DNA from: UBA6109 sp964506465
GTDB lineage: Bacteria; Desulfobacterota; Syntrophia; Syntrophales; UBA6109
Assembly (NCBI GenBank): GCA_964506465.1
Contig: CAZDLM010000006.1
Span: 1-64,000, forward strand
Length of the DNA: 64,000 nt
Direction: 5' to 3'
A program made the position numbers and the translations under genes. This document shows positions 8,589 to 17,305 of this stretch, piece after piece. How positions within the stretch are numbered: the stretch's first letter is position 1; the number at the start of each line of letters is the position of its first letter. The notes beneath the pieces are model-generated. The model was not told where the DNA came from, made no database searches, and was given only the letters and a program-made list of their open reading frames with translations.

Positions 8589-9914
8589 TCACGGGCGCTT
8601 CTCGGTCTCCTGAAGAAAGAGATGTGCAAAGACCTTCGCATTGCCAAGCATATTCTCGATCAGACAATATTCATTCGGTTGATGGGCCGTCGTCGCCAAC
8701 TTGGACCAGACGGCCGCCGGATAAGCCTCACGGCGGAAATAGGCGGCGACGGTCCCGCCGCCGACGCCGCCGACGCTGGTTCTTGTCCCGTATACATCTT
8801 CCACGGCGCGGCTGAGTGCTTTCACAACGGGCGCTTCCGGGGAGGTGGGTTCCGGCGCCTGCCCCATCTGCACCGGCAGGAGGTCGATGGATACCCCCCA
8901 CTCGGTTTCGACCTCGGCCGCCGCTGCGCGAATGGCCGCCAGGACATCCTGCAGGGGATAGGTCGGCAGCACCCGGCAATCGAGAAAGAAGACATCGTCC
9001 CCGGGAATCGTGTTGATGTTGGGAACGTTGGCCTCCTTCTTCGTGGCCTCAAAGGTGCTTGCGGGCGGCTCGAAAAGGGGATCCCGGAGAGGGAAAAGTC
9101 CGGGAAGCCGGTCAAGCTTCACGATCAGGCGGGAGGCGGCGGCGAAGGCATTCCTGCCCTGGGACGGTCTGCTCGCATGACACTGTCTGCCGCGGGTGTG
9201 AACGCGAAGCCAAAGAATGCTCTTCTCTGCGATCTCGATCAACGAACCTTCTTCGTTGCCTCCATCGGGGACGACAATCAGATCGGTTTTGCGGAAAGGA
9301 TTTCCGGGGTGTGCAAGCAGATAGGCAAGGCCCCAGCGACTCGATGTTTCTTCGTCCGCCACGAAGACAAGTCCGATATTCCGCGGAGTCTTCACGCCTT
9401 CGTCGAGAAAGGCCTTGGCGGCGAACAGCGAGGCGACGAGGTCCTGCTGGTTGTCCTCGACGCCTCTTCCGCAAATCCGGTCTTCTTTGAGATGGACTTG
9501 ATAGGGATCGGTTTCCCAAAGGGCCAAGTCTCCGGGAGGCACGATGTCCGTGTGGGTGAGTATCCAGGTCGTATCCGTCGTGGGACCCGCGGTCGGCACA
9601 ATCACGACGATATTGGGGCGCGTCCCGGAGGAGACGCGCTCGTCGGGGGCCGGGAACTGGCGAATATCCGCAAACCCGCTGCGTCCGAGATATTCCGTGA
9701 GAAAAGCGGCCTTGCGATGCTCCCCGTCACCCCCGTTTTCCGGTCCCAGCGCGGGAATGGCCGTGAGGGCGGTTTGCAGATCAATCATGGCCCGTCGATA
9801 GCCGTCAATGCGACGCCCAATACGTTCGAATAATTCTCCGTTCACGGAACGCCTCCATGGATCGGGAAAACCATTTCGATCTGACATCATCGGTCCATGC
9901 CGGAGCAGGGTCAT
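8589..9914 (-). CDS. M20-family metallohydrolase (DapE/ArgE type)
   Basis: A 441-residue zinc-dependent amidohydrolase or aminoacylase of the M20 family. The metal and catalytic residues are visible: His121 and Asp123 (LTHTDIVPPGD), Asp154 (GRGVEDNQQ), Glu188-Glu189 (VADEETSS), and a late His in ATTAHQPNEY. The dimerisation lid lies between about 230 and 350. Its ATG overlaps the stop of the upstream M16 gene (ATGA), so the three peptidase genes are probably translationally coupled. No signal peptide is apparent, so it is likely cytoplasmic. The motifs do not distinguish a succinyl-diaminopimelate desuccinylase from a peptidase; the neighbours suggest peptide hydrolysis. Confidence 0.88.
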   Translation of the reverse strand: MTLLRHGPMMSDRNGFPDPWRRSVNGELFERIGRRIDGYRRAMIDLQTALTAIPALGPENGGDGEHRKAAFLTEYLGRSGFADIRQFPAPDERVSSGTRPNIVVIVPTAGPTTDTTWILTHTDIVPPGDLALWETDPYQVHLKEDRICGRGVEDNQQDLVASLFAAKAFLDEGVKTPRNIGLVFVADEETSSRWGLAYLLAHPGNPFRKTDLIVVPDGGNEEGSLIEIAEKSILWLRVHTRGRQCHASRPSQGRNAFAAASRLIVKLDRLPGLFPLRDPLFEPPASTFEATKKEANVPNINTIPGDDVFFLDCRVLPTYPLQDVLAAIRAAAAEVETEWGVSIDLLPVQMGQAPEPTSPEAPVVKALSRAVEDVYGTRTSVGGVGGGTVAAYFRREAYPAAVWSKLATTAHQPNEYCLIENMLGNAKVFAHLFLQETEKRP

Positions 9915-11344
9915 TCTTCCGGCAAGGGCGCGAGGACTTCCATGCTCGGATGGATCTTCCGCAGCTCCTCCAACACGGATGCATTGCCAAGGATCAACGT
10001 CACCGAAGGCGACGCCGTCCCCAGGTAACGGGCTGCTGCATCCAGGAGATCCTTTTCCGTCACGGCTTCGATCCGTTTGCGATAGCTCTTCAGATAATCT
10101 CCGGGGAGACCGTCGTACTCAACGGACACGTACTGGGAAACAATCCTCTCGGCAGATGCAAAGGAAAAAATGAAGCTGTTGTCGATGGCCTTTTTTGCGG
10201 AGGACAGTTCTTCGACGCGAACCGGCCGCGTCGACAGATCACCCAGAATGGAATTCAGCACAGCAAGCGCCCGGACCGTCGACTCGGCTTTCGTGAGGAC
10301 GTAAGTTCCGAAAAGGCCGTAGTCGGGTTTGGCGCGATAGAAGCTGCCCGTTGAGTATGCAAGGCCCTCGTCCGTCCGGATCTGCTGGAATATCCGGGAG
10401 CGAAAACCGCCGCTGCCGGCGATGAAATCAAGCAGTTCAAACGGGTAGAAGCGGGATTCCCGTTTGGACGGCGAAAAGCGCCCCGAGACAATCACGGACT
10501 GGGGAGTATCCTTGAGAAGAAAAAACATCCCTCCCGACAGCTCTTTCTCCGGCGGAGGAATTTGAGCAGAGGCAGCCGTGGAACGCCACGCGCCGAAATA
10601 CCGCGTCGCAAGTTCTCTGGCTTCCGAAGCCGAGAGATCGCCGGTCATGGCGATCATGACGTTTGCCGGGTGAAAATACCGCTCGTGAAACCGGATGAGG
10701 TCGTCACGCGTGATCGATTGCACGGAGGAACGGGAAGGGTAAGACCCGCGGGGATCTCCTCGGAAGAACATGCGCTGGAACTCGCGGAAGGCGAGCTTCT
10801 GCGGATCATCGCGGAGCCTTCGCAGTTCTTCGAGTTTGAGATTCTTCGCCAGGGCCAGCTTCTTTTCCTCGAAGGAAGGCGCCATCAGGATGCGGGAAAA
10901 GAGGTCAAGCCCTTCCGTCAAGTCTTTCCGCAGCACGGACAGGGAGGCATTGCTGGACTCCCGATCCGCAGAGACGCGCACAATCGCGGCAAGGGATTCG
11001 ATCCTGTCGTCCATGAGGTCACCGGACAGCGATGCCGCACCTCCGGTTCTCATGACCGTTGCGGTCAGATCGGCGAGCCCCTCCTTGCCCGCAGGATCGA
11101 AGATCGATCCCGTTCGTATGACAAGGGATACCGAAACGAGCGGCAGTTCGATATTCGGCAGGTGGTACAAAACGATTCCGTTGTCCATGACCCACCGGGA
11201 CGGTTCCGGAATCTGCCATGTCAGCGGCGGGTATTTCAGCCGATCCGGTGCGGGGAGAGAAGGAGACGGCGGAGCCGCGCCCGCGGCGGAGGGGAGACAG
11301 AAGAGGAAGAAACAAAAAAGAAGAATCCGGAAAGATCGTCTCAT
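9911..11344 (-). CDS. M16-family peptidase-like subunit lacking the zinc motif
   Basis: A 477-residue exported M16 homologue with a signal peptide (FRILLFCFFLFCLPSAAGA). Where catalytic M16 enzymes have HXXEH, this protein reads GLADLTATVMRTGG, so it cannot bind zinc there. The second domain keeps the R/Y-type segment GLAYSTGSFYRA that helps hold substrate. The pattern matches the inactive partner of a two-subunit M16B peptidase. Its catalytic partner is immediately upstream with an ATGA overlap. Confidence 0.9.
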   Translation of the reverse strand: MRRSFRILLFCFFLFCLPSAAGAAPPSPSLPAPDRLKYPPLTWQIPEPSRWVMDNGIVLYHLPNIELPLVSVSLVIRTGSIFDPAGKEGLADLTATVMRTGGAASLSGDLMDDRIESLAAIVRVSADRESSNASLSVLRKDLTEGLDLFSRILMAPSFEEKKLALAKNLKLEELRRLRDDPQKLAFREFQRMFFRGDPRGSYPSRSSVQSITRDDLIRFHERYFHPANVMIAMTGDLSASEARELATRYFGAWRSTAASAQIPPPEKELSGGMFFLLKDTPQSVIVSGRFSPSKRESRFYPFELLDFIAGSGGFRSRIFQQIRTDEGLAYSTGSFYRAKPDYGLFGTYVLTKAESTVRALAVLNSILGDLSTRPVRVEELSSAKKAIDNSFIFSFASAERIVSQYVSVEYDGLPGDYLKSYRKRIEAVTEKDLLDAAARYLGTASPSVTLILGNASVLEELRKIHPSMEVLAPLPEE

Positions 11345-12855
11345 GGTCCCTTTACAATGGTTGCGACGGTTCGGTTGTCGGGAACGAAATACTTTCCGGC
11401 CGCCTTCCGGACATCCGCCGAAGTGATCTGCTCGATCTTGTCGGGGTGACGGACTGCGTACCGGTAGTCTCCGAGAAGCGCTTCATAATACGAAAGCATT
11501 CCCGCCAGACCTGCATTGGAATTCAGGCCCCTGAGGTAATTCGCCTTCACCTGGTTCTTGATCTTCGTCAGTTCCCGCTCCTCAACCGGTTCCGCTTTGA
11601 GACGATCGATCTCAGCGTAGATCGCCTCCTCCAGCTCGCGAGCGGTATGGGGATGCCGTGGCGTGGCGAAAATCGCGAAGAGATTGGGGTAGCGGGATCC
11701 GGGAAGACCGTTGACCGCCTCGACACTCTCCGCCAATGCGCGCTCCTCAACCAGACGCTTGTGAAACCGCGACGTCCGTCCCCGCGAAAGGATCGATTCG
11801 ATGACGTCCAGGACATAATCGTCGGCATCCGGCGGCGGCGGCTTGTGATATCCGATGAGGAGTTGCGGATTGGCCTCGAAACGGACCTCGATCCGGCGCT
11901 CGCCGCGCTGCGGCGGCTCTTCCGTTAGAGGAAGACCCGCGGAAGTCTGTCTGGGAATGCCGCCGAAATAACGGCGGATCATCTTCATGGCGGCGCCGGG
12001 ATTGACATCTCCCACAACCGCAATGACCGTGTTGTTGGGCGCATGAGTCCTTCGATAGAACTCAGCCATAGTATCCATATCGAGATTCCGCATATCGGAC
12101 GGCCAGCCGAGAATCGGTCTGCGGTACGGATGGGCCGTGAAGGCGGCGGCGATAAATTGTTCGTAGAGTTTTCCGCCCGGATCTGACTCGGATCGCTGCC
12201 GGCGCTCCTCCATTACGACATCGCGCTCCGCAAAGAATTCCCGGAAGATCGTGTTTCTCATGCGGTCCGATTCGATGCGGGCCCACAACTCGATCTTGTT
12301 GGCGGGCAAGCTCACATGATAGGTGATCAGATCCTGCCCCGTAGATGCGTTCAAGTCCGCCGCGCCGTTCTCCGTGTAGAGACGATCGATTTCGTTGGAG
12401 ACCGTCCAGCGGCGATGCGACTGCTGCAGTTGCTCCAGTCGTTTGGTCAGGGTTTCAATCCTCGCTGCGTCGGCCCGTCCCTTCTTCCGACGTTCGGCGT
12501 CGAGAAGCCTACCGGTGTCGGCGATCTTGTCCAGAATCGGACGCTCGTGCGAAAAGCTTTTCGATCCGATCGTCTTCGTTCCCTTGAACATCATGTGTTC
12601 CAGCAGGTGCGCCATGCCCGTTTTTCCTTCCGGTTCATCGACGGCTCCCGCACGGTAACGGATGTAGAGCGAAACCGTGGGACTCTGGTGCCGTTCGAAC
12701 AGAAGGACCGTGAGGCCGTTGGAGAGAACGTGCTTCTGCACCCGTTCTTCGAGATCAAATCCGGAAAGGGGCAGCGGCCTGAGGAGCAGCAGGAGAGAGG
12801 CTGCGGTGAAGAGAATCGCAAGGGCCGCTGCGCGGTGGAGGCGATGGCCAATCAT
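11341..12855 (-). CDS. M16-family zinc peptidase, catalytic subunit
   Basis: A 504-residue processing-peptidase-like zinc protease. An N-terminal hydrophobic segment (residues 8-30) suggests export or membrane anchoring. The active site is H83-LL-E86-H87, with the later Glu ligand in AERDVVMEERR near residues 210-217. The interval between them contains a charged, probably helical insertion around residues 105-165 (LDAERRKKG, LTKRLEQLQQ). It precedes its inactive partner with a 4-base overlap. Together they could make a PqqF/YmxG-like heterodimer acting in the periplasm. Confidence 0.92.
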   Translation of the reverse strand: MIGHRLHRAAALAILFTAASLLLLLRPLPLSGFDLEERVQKHVLSNGLTVLLFERHQSPTVSLYIRYRAGAVDEPEGKTGMAHLLEHMMFKGTKTIGSKSFSHERPILDKIADTGRLLDAERRKKGRADAARIETLTKRLEQLQQSHRRWTVSNEIDRLYTENGAADLNASTGQDLITYHVSLPANKIELWARIESDRMRNTIFREFFAERDVVMEERRQRSESDPGGKLYEQFIAAAFTAHPYRRPILGWPSDMRNLDMDTMAEFYRRTHAPNNTVIAVVGDVNPGAAMKMIRRYFGGIPRQTSAGLPLTEEPPQRGERRIEVRFEANPQLLIGYHKPPPPDADDYVLDVIESILSRGRTSRFHKRLVEERALAESVEAVNGLPGSRYPNLFAIFATPRHPHTARELEEAIYAEIDRLKAEPVEERELTKIKNQVKANYLRGLNSNAGLAGMLSYYEALLGDYRYAVRHPDKIEQITSADVRKAAGKYFVPDNRTVATIVKGP

Positions 12856-13091
12856 GTGGAACAGGGGTCGTTCTTGCGCGCCTTGAGGCAGGCGAAAATG
12901 CGAACCGCCGGGTAGATGAGACCCACGGCGCTGATCAGGATCATGAGGGAGGCGGAAAAAAACAGCATGATAAACTCATGCGGGTTATGCATTTGATACG
13001 CGGACCACAGCGTATTGAGGCCTAGAAGGAGAAACAGCAGGGAAGCGCCGCCGACGAAAATCTGCTTTATCCACCACCCGAGGGATTTCAC
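12852..13091 (-). CDS. Small two-helix membrane protein of unknown function
   Basis: A 79-residue protein with two hydrophobic spans, about residues 12-30 (FVGGASLLFLLLGLNTLW) and 40-65, and a short basic C-terminus rich in Lys and Arg. I do not recognise the family. It starts the minus-strand operon and its stop overlaps the start of the catalytic M16 gene by 4 bases. That coupling suggests it could anchor or regulate the peptidase. Confidence 0.65.
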   Translation of the reverse strand: MKSLGWWIKQIFVGGASLLFLLLGLNTLWSAYQMHNPHEFIMLFFSASLMILISAVGLIYPAVRIFACLKARKNDPCST

Positions 13092-13296
13092 AGCTCACCA
13101 GTTCTTGAAAAAGTCTCTTGCAGAAAATTCTATAAGCGCGCCGGAGGAAATGCAAGACATTTCGGCAGGCTGAGACCTCCCGGCATTTGATGACAGGGGA
13201 AAGACATCCCCAAAACGCTTTGCGGGCATGCAGAATCCCTTGTCTCGACGATTGTAGCGTGATATGGGATGGCGCACGGATGCTGAGGAGGGGCAC

Positions 13297-13773
13297 ATGA
13301 GACTGCAGTGGGATGACTATTTCCTGAAGATGGCGGAAACCGCCTGTCTTCGATCGACCTGCCTGAAGGCTCAATACGGGGCGGTGCTGGCCAAGGACAA
13401 CACCATCATCAGCACAGGATACAACGGAGCGGCAAGCGGCGTACGCAGCTGCATGGAGATTGGCGAATGCATCCAGGAGCGGCTGCAGACCGACAGCGGA
13501 AAGAAGGATGAAACCTGCCACTCCGTACATGCAGAGGCGAATGCGATCGTGAGGGCAAGTTATGACCGGATGAAGGATGCATCGCTGTATATCTTCGGGG
13601 TTCAGAACGGGACGCCCAAGAGTTCAGCGCCGTGCTTCTCATGCTGGAAGCTCATCTTCAATTCGGGAATCGGAAAGGTCATCTACCTGGACGAACACGG
13701 CCAGAAGCGAATCGTCAACGTCAAGGTTGTAGATCGAAGCCGGATTCTGTCCTATGTGCCGACAGAGACCTAA
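13297..13773 (+). CDS. dCMP deaminase-family protein
   Basis: A 158-residue zinc-dependent deoxycytidylate deaminase (ComEB-like). Zinc ligands and catalytic Glu are in CHSVHAEANAI (His78, Glu80), and PCFSC supplies Cys113 and Cys116. The insertion with RSCMEIGECIQ is typical of dCMP deaminases rather than free-base deaminases. The start at 13297 follows GGAGGGG by 5 bases; a longer frame from 13264 lacks such a site. It would supply dUMP for thymidylate synthesis. Confidence 0.9.
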   Translation: MRLQWDDYFLKMAETACLRSTCLKAQYGAVLAKDNTIISTGYNGAASGVRSCMEIGECIQERLQTDSGKKDETCHSVHAEANAIVRASYDRMKDASLYIFGVQNGTPKSSAPCFSCWKLIFNSGIGKVIYLDEHGQKRIVNVKVVDRSRILSYVPTET

Positions 13774-13859
13774 GGCATTTCCATACCCTCTTCCCCTCGA
13801 CTGCGGGAAACAGACTTCTTGAAGGCACTGCCAGGGCCCACGTCCGCCGCATCTATTCT

Positions 13860-14741
13860 ATGAGCGCCAGGAATATTCTCATCTGTCATCGGGGGGCGCT
13901 CGGCGATTTCATCCTCACATGGCCGGCGCTCAGCAGCCTCAGGGAACTGCTTCCGGACGCCTCATTTACGGGAGTGGGGCGCGCGGAGTTGATGAGGCTT
14001 GCCGTCAAAATGGGTCTTCTCGGATCCTTCCATGACGCGGAGCGGGCGGACATGCTGCCCTTTTTTGAGGGCGTGCGGCTGCCATTCGACATGCCGCCCC
14101 CCGCCGGCGCCGTCCTGTGGCTAAGGAATGCGGACAAACTGGCCTCGCTGCTGTCTTCTGCGGCCGCGCTTCCCGTGGCGGTGATCCCGCCTCTCCCCGC
14201 GCAGAGGATTCATGCAGCGGTTCATCACCTTCGCGCCCTTGCTTCCTGCTATCCGATTACGATCCCGCAGGACGTGAATTCGTGCTGCCGGCGACTGAAC
14301 GTCGAGCGCGGCGGCGATGTGCTCATCCATCCGGGAAGCGGCGGTGCGGCAAAGATTTTTGCACCAACCCTCTATCGGGAGATCCGCCGCATGTTGAAAG
14401 AGTTCGGTGTTCGCCGGGTCAAGTTTGTCTTCGGCCCTGCCGAAATTGAACGGGGCCTGGCCGGACTCTATGACGGCGAAGAGAGCATCCGTCCGCCGGA
14501 TCTCTGCGAACTGGCGGAGCATCTGTCAACGGCAAGGCTTTACATCGGAAATGATTCGGGTGTCAGTCATCTGGCCGGCATGCTGGGTGTCCCGACCGTA
14601 GCATTCTTCCGTTCCACGGATCCGGCAATCTGGGGAATCCTGGGTCCAAAGGCCTGCAACTATCGGGTCTGCAGCGAGGATGCGGCCCTCGAGGCGATCA
14701 AACGATATCTGAAACAACAGATCGAAAGAGGCGCTCTCTAG
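13860..14741 (+). CDS. Glycosyltransferase family 9 (heptosyltransferase-like)
   Basis: A 293-residue GT-B fold enzyme resembling ADP-heptose:LPS heptosyltransferases. The N-terminus NILICHRGALGDFILTWPAL is the family signature. The C-terminal half has VLIHPGSGGAAKIF and IGNDSGVSHLAGMLGVPTVAFF, the sugar-nucleotide binding loop. No strong ribosome binding site precedes the ATG at 13860; a longer frame to 13632 would overlap the deaminase and has no family resemblance. Its stop overlaps the convergent EamA gene by 4 bases. It probably acts in LPS core assembly. Confidence 0.88.
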   Translation: MSARNILICHRGALGDFILTWPALSSLRELLPDASFTGVGRAELMRLAVKMGLLGSFHDAERADMLPFFEGVRLPFDMPPPAGAVLWLRNADKLASLLSSAAALPVAVIPPLPAQRIHAAVHHLRALASCYPITIPQDVNSCCRRLNVERGGDVLIHPGSGGAAKIFAPTLYREIRRMLKEFGVRRVKFVFGPAEIERGLAGLYDGEESIRPPDLCELAEHLSTARLYIGNDSGVSHLAGMLGVPTVAFFRSTDPAIWGILGPKACNYRVCSEDAALEAIKRYLKQQIERGAL

Positions 14742-15667
14742 AAGAGCGACCTTCGGAATTCGGATCTTCCCCCCGATCTCCGCCGGTATTCCATAATCTG
14801 CAGCGCGGCGATCAGTCCCAGCGCCGATAAAATCAACGCAATCCCGCTCGACTCGAAGAAGGACAGACGTTCATCAAGCTGAATCGAAGATGCAATCAGG
14901 CCGATGACGGGCGTTGCAAGCGCTCCCATGCCGGCAACCCCGGCAGGAAGCATCTGCAGAACGTAGTACCATAAAAAGACCGCCAGACTGCCGGCCAGAA
15001 GAACATTGTAGAAAAGCGCAAAGACGAAATAGCCCGACCAGGAGATGGGCGGCGAAGGGATGACCACCGCCAGGAGACCCAGCGGGAGAGATCCGAGGAG
15101 CATCTGCCAGGCGGAGAAGGTCATGGCGTTGTATTCGCCGCGTCGCTGGACAATCTTCGTGATGATGGTGCTGAAGGCCCAAAGCATGCCGGCGGTAACG
15201 GCGAGGATCTTGCTGAGCAGGGTTCCCTGAAGGTTCCACGGCTCGAGAAGACCGATCATGCCTGCCAGCGCCATGAGAACGGCAATCCAATACGTCGCCC
15301 GGATGCGCTCTCCAAGGATCGGTCCGGCAAATAGCAGCGTCCAGAAGGGCATCGTGTACATCAGGATCGCCGTCTTTCCGGCGGCGCCCGTTGCCAAGGC
15401 CAGTGTGGAGAGGCCCATCGAACCGGTCGTGGAAAAAAGGCCGACCAAAAATGTCAGCGGCAATTCTTTCGGGCGCAGGCTCGCGCCGCTGACTCTTGCG
15501 AGCGCCAACAGGCACAGCGCTCCCGCAAAAGTCCGCAGGGCCGCGAAATCCAGAGGGTCGATAAAGCGAAAGGCCTCTTTTACGACGACCCAACTGTACC
15601 CCCAGATGAAAGACATCGCCAGCAGGGCGAACAGTGCCTGATTGGGGTGCTTGGCAGGGGAAGTCAT
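14738..15667 (-). CDS. EamA/DMT-family transporter
   Basis: A 309-residue inner-membrane protein with about ten hydrophobic spans arranged as two EamA repeats. The first opens with ALLAMSFIWGYSWVVVKEAF, and the second begins around TAGMLWAFSTIITKIV. Members export or import small metabolites; the sequence does not show which. A basic tail (YRRRSGGRSEFRR) ends the protein. It lies 36 bases downstream of the radical SAM gene on the same strand and may be cotranscribed. Confidence 0.88.
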   Translation of the reverse strand: MTSPAKHPNQALFALLAMSFIWGYSWVVVKEAFRFIDPLDFAALRTFAGALCLLALARVSGASLRPKELPLTFLVGLFSTTGSMGLSTLALATGAAGKTAILMYTMPFWTLLFAGPILGERIRATYWIAVLMALAGMIGLLEPWNLQGTLLSKILAVTAGMLWAFSTIITKIVQRRGEYNAMTFSAWQMLLGSLPLGLLAVVIPSPPISWSGYFVFALFYNVLLAGSLAVFLWYYVLQMLPAGVAGMGALATPVIGLIASSIQLDERLSFFESSGIALILSALGLIAALQIMEYRRRSGGRSEFRRSLF

Positions 15668-15703
15668 GAAAATCGTCCCAGGTTGCTCAGCAGTTCAGGG
15701 CCC

Positions 15704-17050
15704 TCAGGGGAGCGGCTGCCTGGCCAGTCGCTTCAACTCGTTGAAACGCATGTCCGACAAGCGGACGTCACGGCAGGGGAGCAGCGTGTTGTTGTGAAAG
15801 AGCGGCTCCCTCTCGATCGGAAAAGTCGAGGAGCGCACGGATGCCTCCCACAACTCGGTGCCGGGAATGGGAGAGTATTCGGCGAGCAGCGGCCTTGCTC
15901 CCTTTTCCCGCACGTAGCGGATGCTTTCCGCTATCTCTTCCGGAGACTGACCGGGGAGACCGCAGAGAAGATAGACTCCAATCTCCTCCGATCGATAGCC
16001 GGCCCCTTTCAGATAACTGACCGCTCGGAGAAACTCATCGTTGGTCGTCTTGCCGCCCGTCAGTCTTTGCCGGGCTGCATCAGACGTTTCAAAACCGAAG
16101 CGTATCGTCTCGAATCCGGACCGCCTCATAAGACTCGCGCATTCAGCGGTTACTTCACGGAGGTGCAAGCCGTTGGGACAGTGAAACGAGCAGGCGATGC
16201 CGCGGCGGATCAGCTCGCGCAGCAGAGGGACAATCAGCGTGTCCGGCTTGATCAACAGCGCGTCGTCATAAAATGAGAAATGGCGGATTCCCAGCGTACG
16301 ATACCAATGCTCAATCTCATCGGCGACCTTGAACGGATCGCGTCTTTCAAACTCCCTGTGAAGAAGATGTGCAGCACAATAGCTGCATCGGAATGGACAG
16401 CCCCTGGATGTAAGGATCGGCACCTGTCTGACGATCGGATAGAGATCGAAAGCAGGGTAGGGGAGCGAATCAAGATCGTCGGACGATGGGATGAAAGAAG
16501 GAGTGGTCGCAAAGATTTGCCGAAGCTTCTCGATGACGGGAAGAATTCCATCGCCGCTGATCAAGATGTCGGCCCCGCTGCCTTTGGCGTGATCGGGACA
16601 CAAGGTGACGTAGTTTCCGCCCAGAACGACGGGCGTCCCGGGGAGTTCCTCGTGCAAGACCTTGATCGTCTCCCATACGCCCGGATACCAATACGTCATC
16701 ATCGAAGTGACGAGGATGACATCCGGCCTTACCGGGGTTCTGAGAGCGGCCCTCAGAGCCTGCGGTGTTATGCCGTAACGGTTGTAACGACGCGGAACGA
16801 AAGCAAGACACTCCGGTTTGAGAAGAGTCTCCCGGGGAAGTTTTCCTCTTTCCGAAGAGTGCCTTGTCGGCGGCACTCGGAAGTCTGAAGCAATGGACGG
16901 GTGGTAGGGATCGAGACAATCGATGAGACTGACGTCGAATCCATTCGCCCGGAGTACAGACGCCAGGTAGAGCAGCCCCAGCGGCTTTATCCAGAAATCA
17001 TACGCGGCAAGATCATGGATCCACGGTTGTACAAGCAGTATTCGCTTCAT
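15704..17050 (-). CDS. B12-binding-domain radical SAM protein
   Basis: A 448-residue protein from the ATG at 17050. The first 200 residues resemble a cobalamin-binding Rossmann domain (RILLVQPWIHDLAAYDFWIKPLGLLYLASVLR; GTPVVLGGNYVTLCP; SGADILISGDG). The radical SAM domain follows with C-PFR-C-SY-C in TSRGCPFRCSYCAAH. I see no clear DXHXXG, so B12 may bind base-on or not at all. The C-terminus is short. Relatives act in methylation, hopanoid or bacteriochlorophyll chemistry, so the substrate cannot be named. Its 5' region is the AT-rich island. Confidence 0.87.
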   Translation of the reverse strand: MKRILLVQPWIHDLAAYDFWIKPLGLLYLASVLRANGFDVSLIDCLDPYHPSIASDFRVPPTRHSSERGKLPRETLLKPECLAFVPRRYNRYGITPQALRAALRTPVRPDVILVTSMMTYWYPGVWETIKVLHEELPGTPVVLGGNYVTLCPDHAKGSGADILISGDGILPVIEKLRQIFATTPSFIPSSDDLDSLPYPAFDLYPIVRQVPILTSRGCPFRCSYCAAHLLHREFERRDPFKVADEIEHWYRTLGIRHFSFYDDALLIKPDTLIVPLLRELIRRGIACSFHCPNGLHLREVTAECASLMRRSGFETIRFGFETSDAARQRLTGGKTTNDEFLRAVSYLKGAGYRSEEIGVYLLCGLPGQSPEEIAESIRYVREKGARPLLAEYSPIPGTELWEASVRSSTFPIEREPLFHNNTLLPCRDVRLSDMRFNELKRLARQPLP

Positions 17051-17184
17051 CGCTAAGCCTACTATCACATCGAAAAAAAAATAACAATCATCCAGAATAC
17101 ATTACATACATCATAGATAATACTGTCCAAATTATTAATATATGTGCTAGTTAATAAATACATGCTTAATATCAAACACGTGTG

Positions 17185-17230
17185 TATACAGCATGATATT
17201 ACTTGACACCTATCATATATACAGTATAAT
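17185..17230 (+). repeat. Direct repeat pair flanking the promoter (possible operator)
   Basis: TATACAGCATGAT at 17185-17197 and TATACAGTATAAT at 17218-17230 match at 11 of 13 positions. They start 33 bases apart, about three helical turns. The second copy contains the -10 element. The spacing on one DNA face suggests binding of a dimeric regulator, possibly the MerR-like product encoded downstream. Confidence 0.5.
17203..17230 (+). promoter_or_regulatory. Consensus sigma-70 promoter of the MerR-cyclase gene
   Basis: TTGACA at 17203-17208 and TATAAT at 17225-17230 are both perfect, spaced by 16 bases. The predicted transcript would carry a leader of about 70 bases before the TTG start at 17306. 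The spacing is shorter than the 19-20 bases usual at MerR-activated promoters, so simple repression or constitutive expression is more likely. Confidence 0.8.
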
Positions 17231-17305
17231 TATACATCACAGAACCCGGTATACGTTGCGACTGAATAAAGATTTGAATGGCCCTTTCGCCACCCGGAGG
17301 ACGCC

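Larger units (their letters stand above)
17051..17305. other. AT-rich divergent intergenic island
   Basis: About 255 bases far richer in A and T than anything around it, between the divergent radical SAM and MerR-cyclase genes. It includes a run of nine As, stretches such as TTATTAATATATG, and the perfect palindrome ACACGTGTGT at 17177-17186. I find no ORF. It holds the promoter and repeat pair annotated separately. The composition may mark a regulatory region or recently acquired DNA. Confidence 0.7.

Noticed and set aside
13241..13269. TTGTCT-17-TATGGG as a promoter for the dCMP deaminase gene
   Set aside because: Both boxes too weak; not distinguishable from chance.
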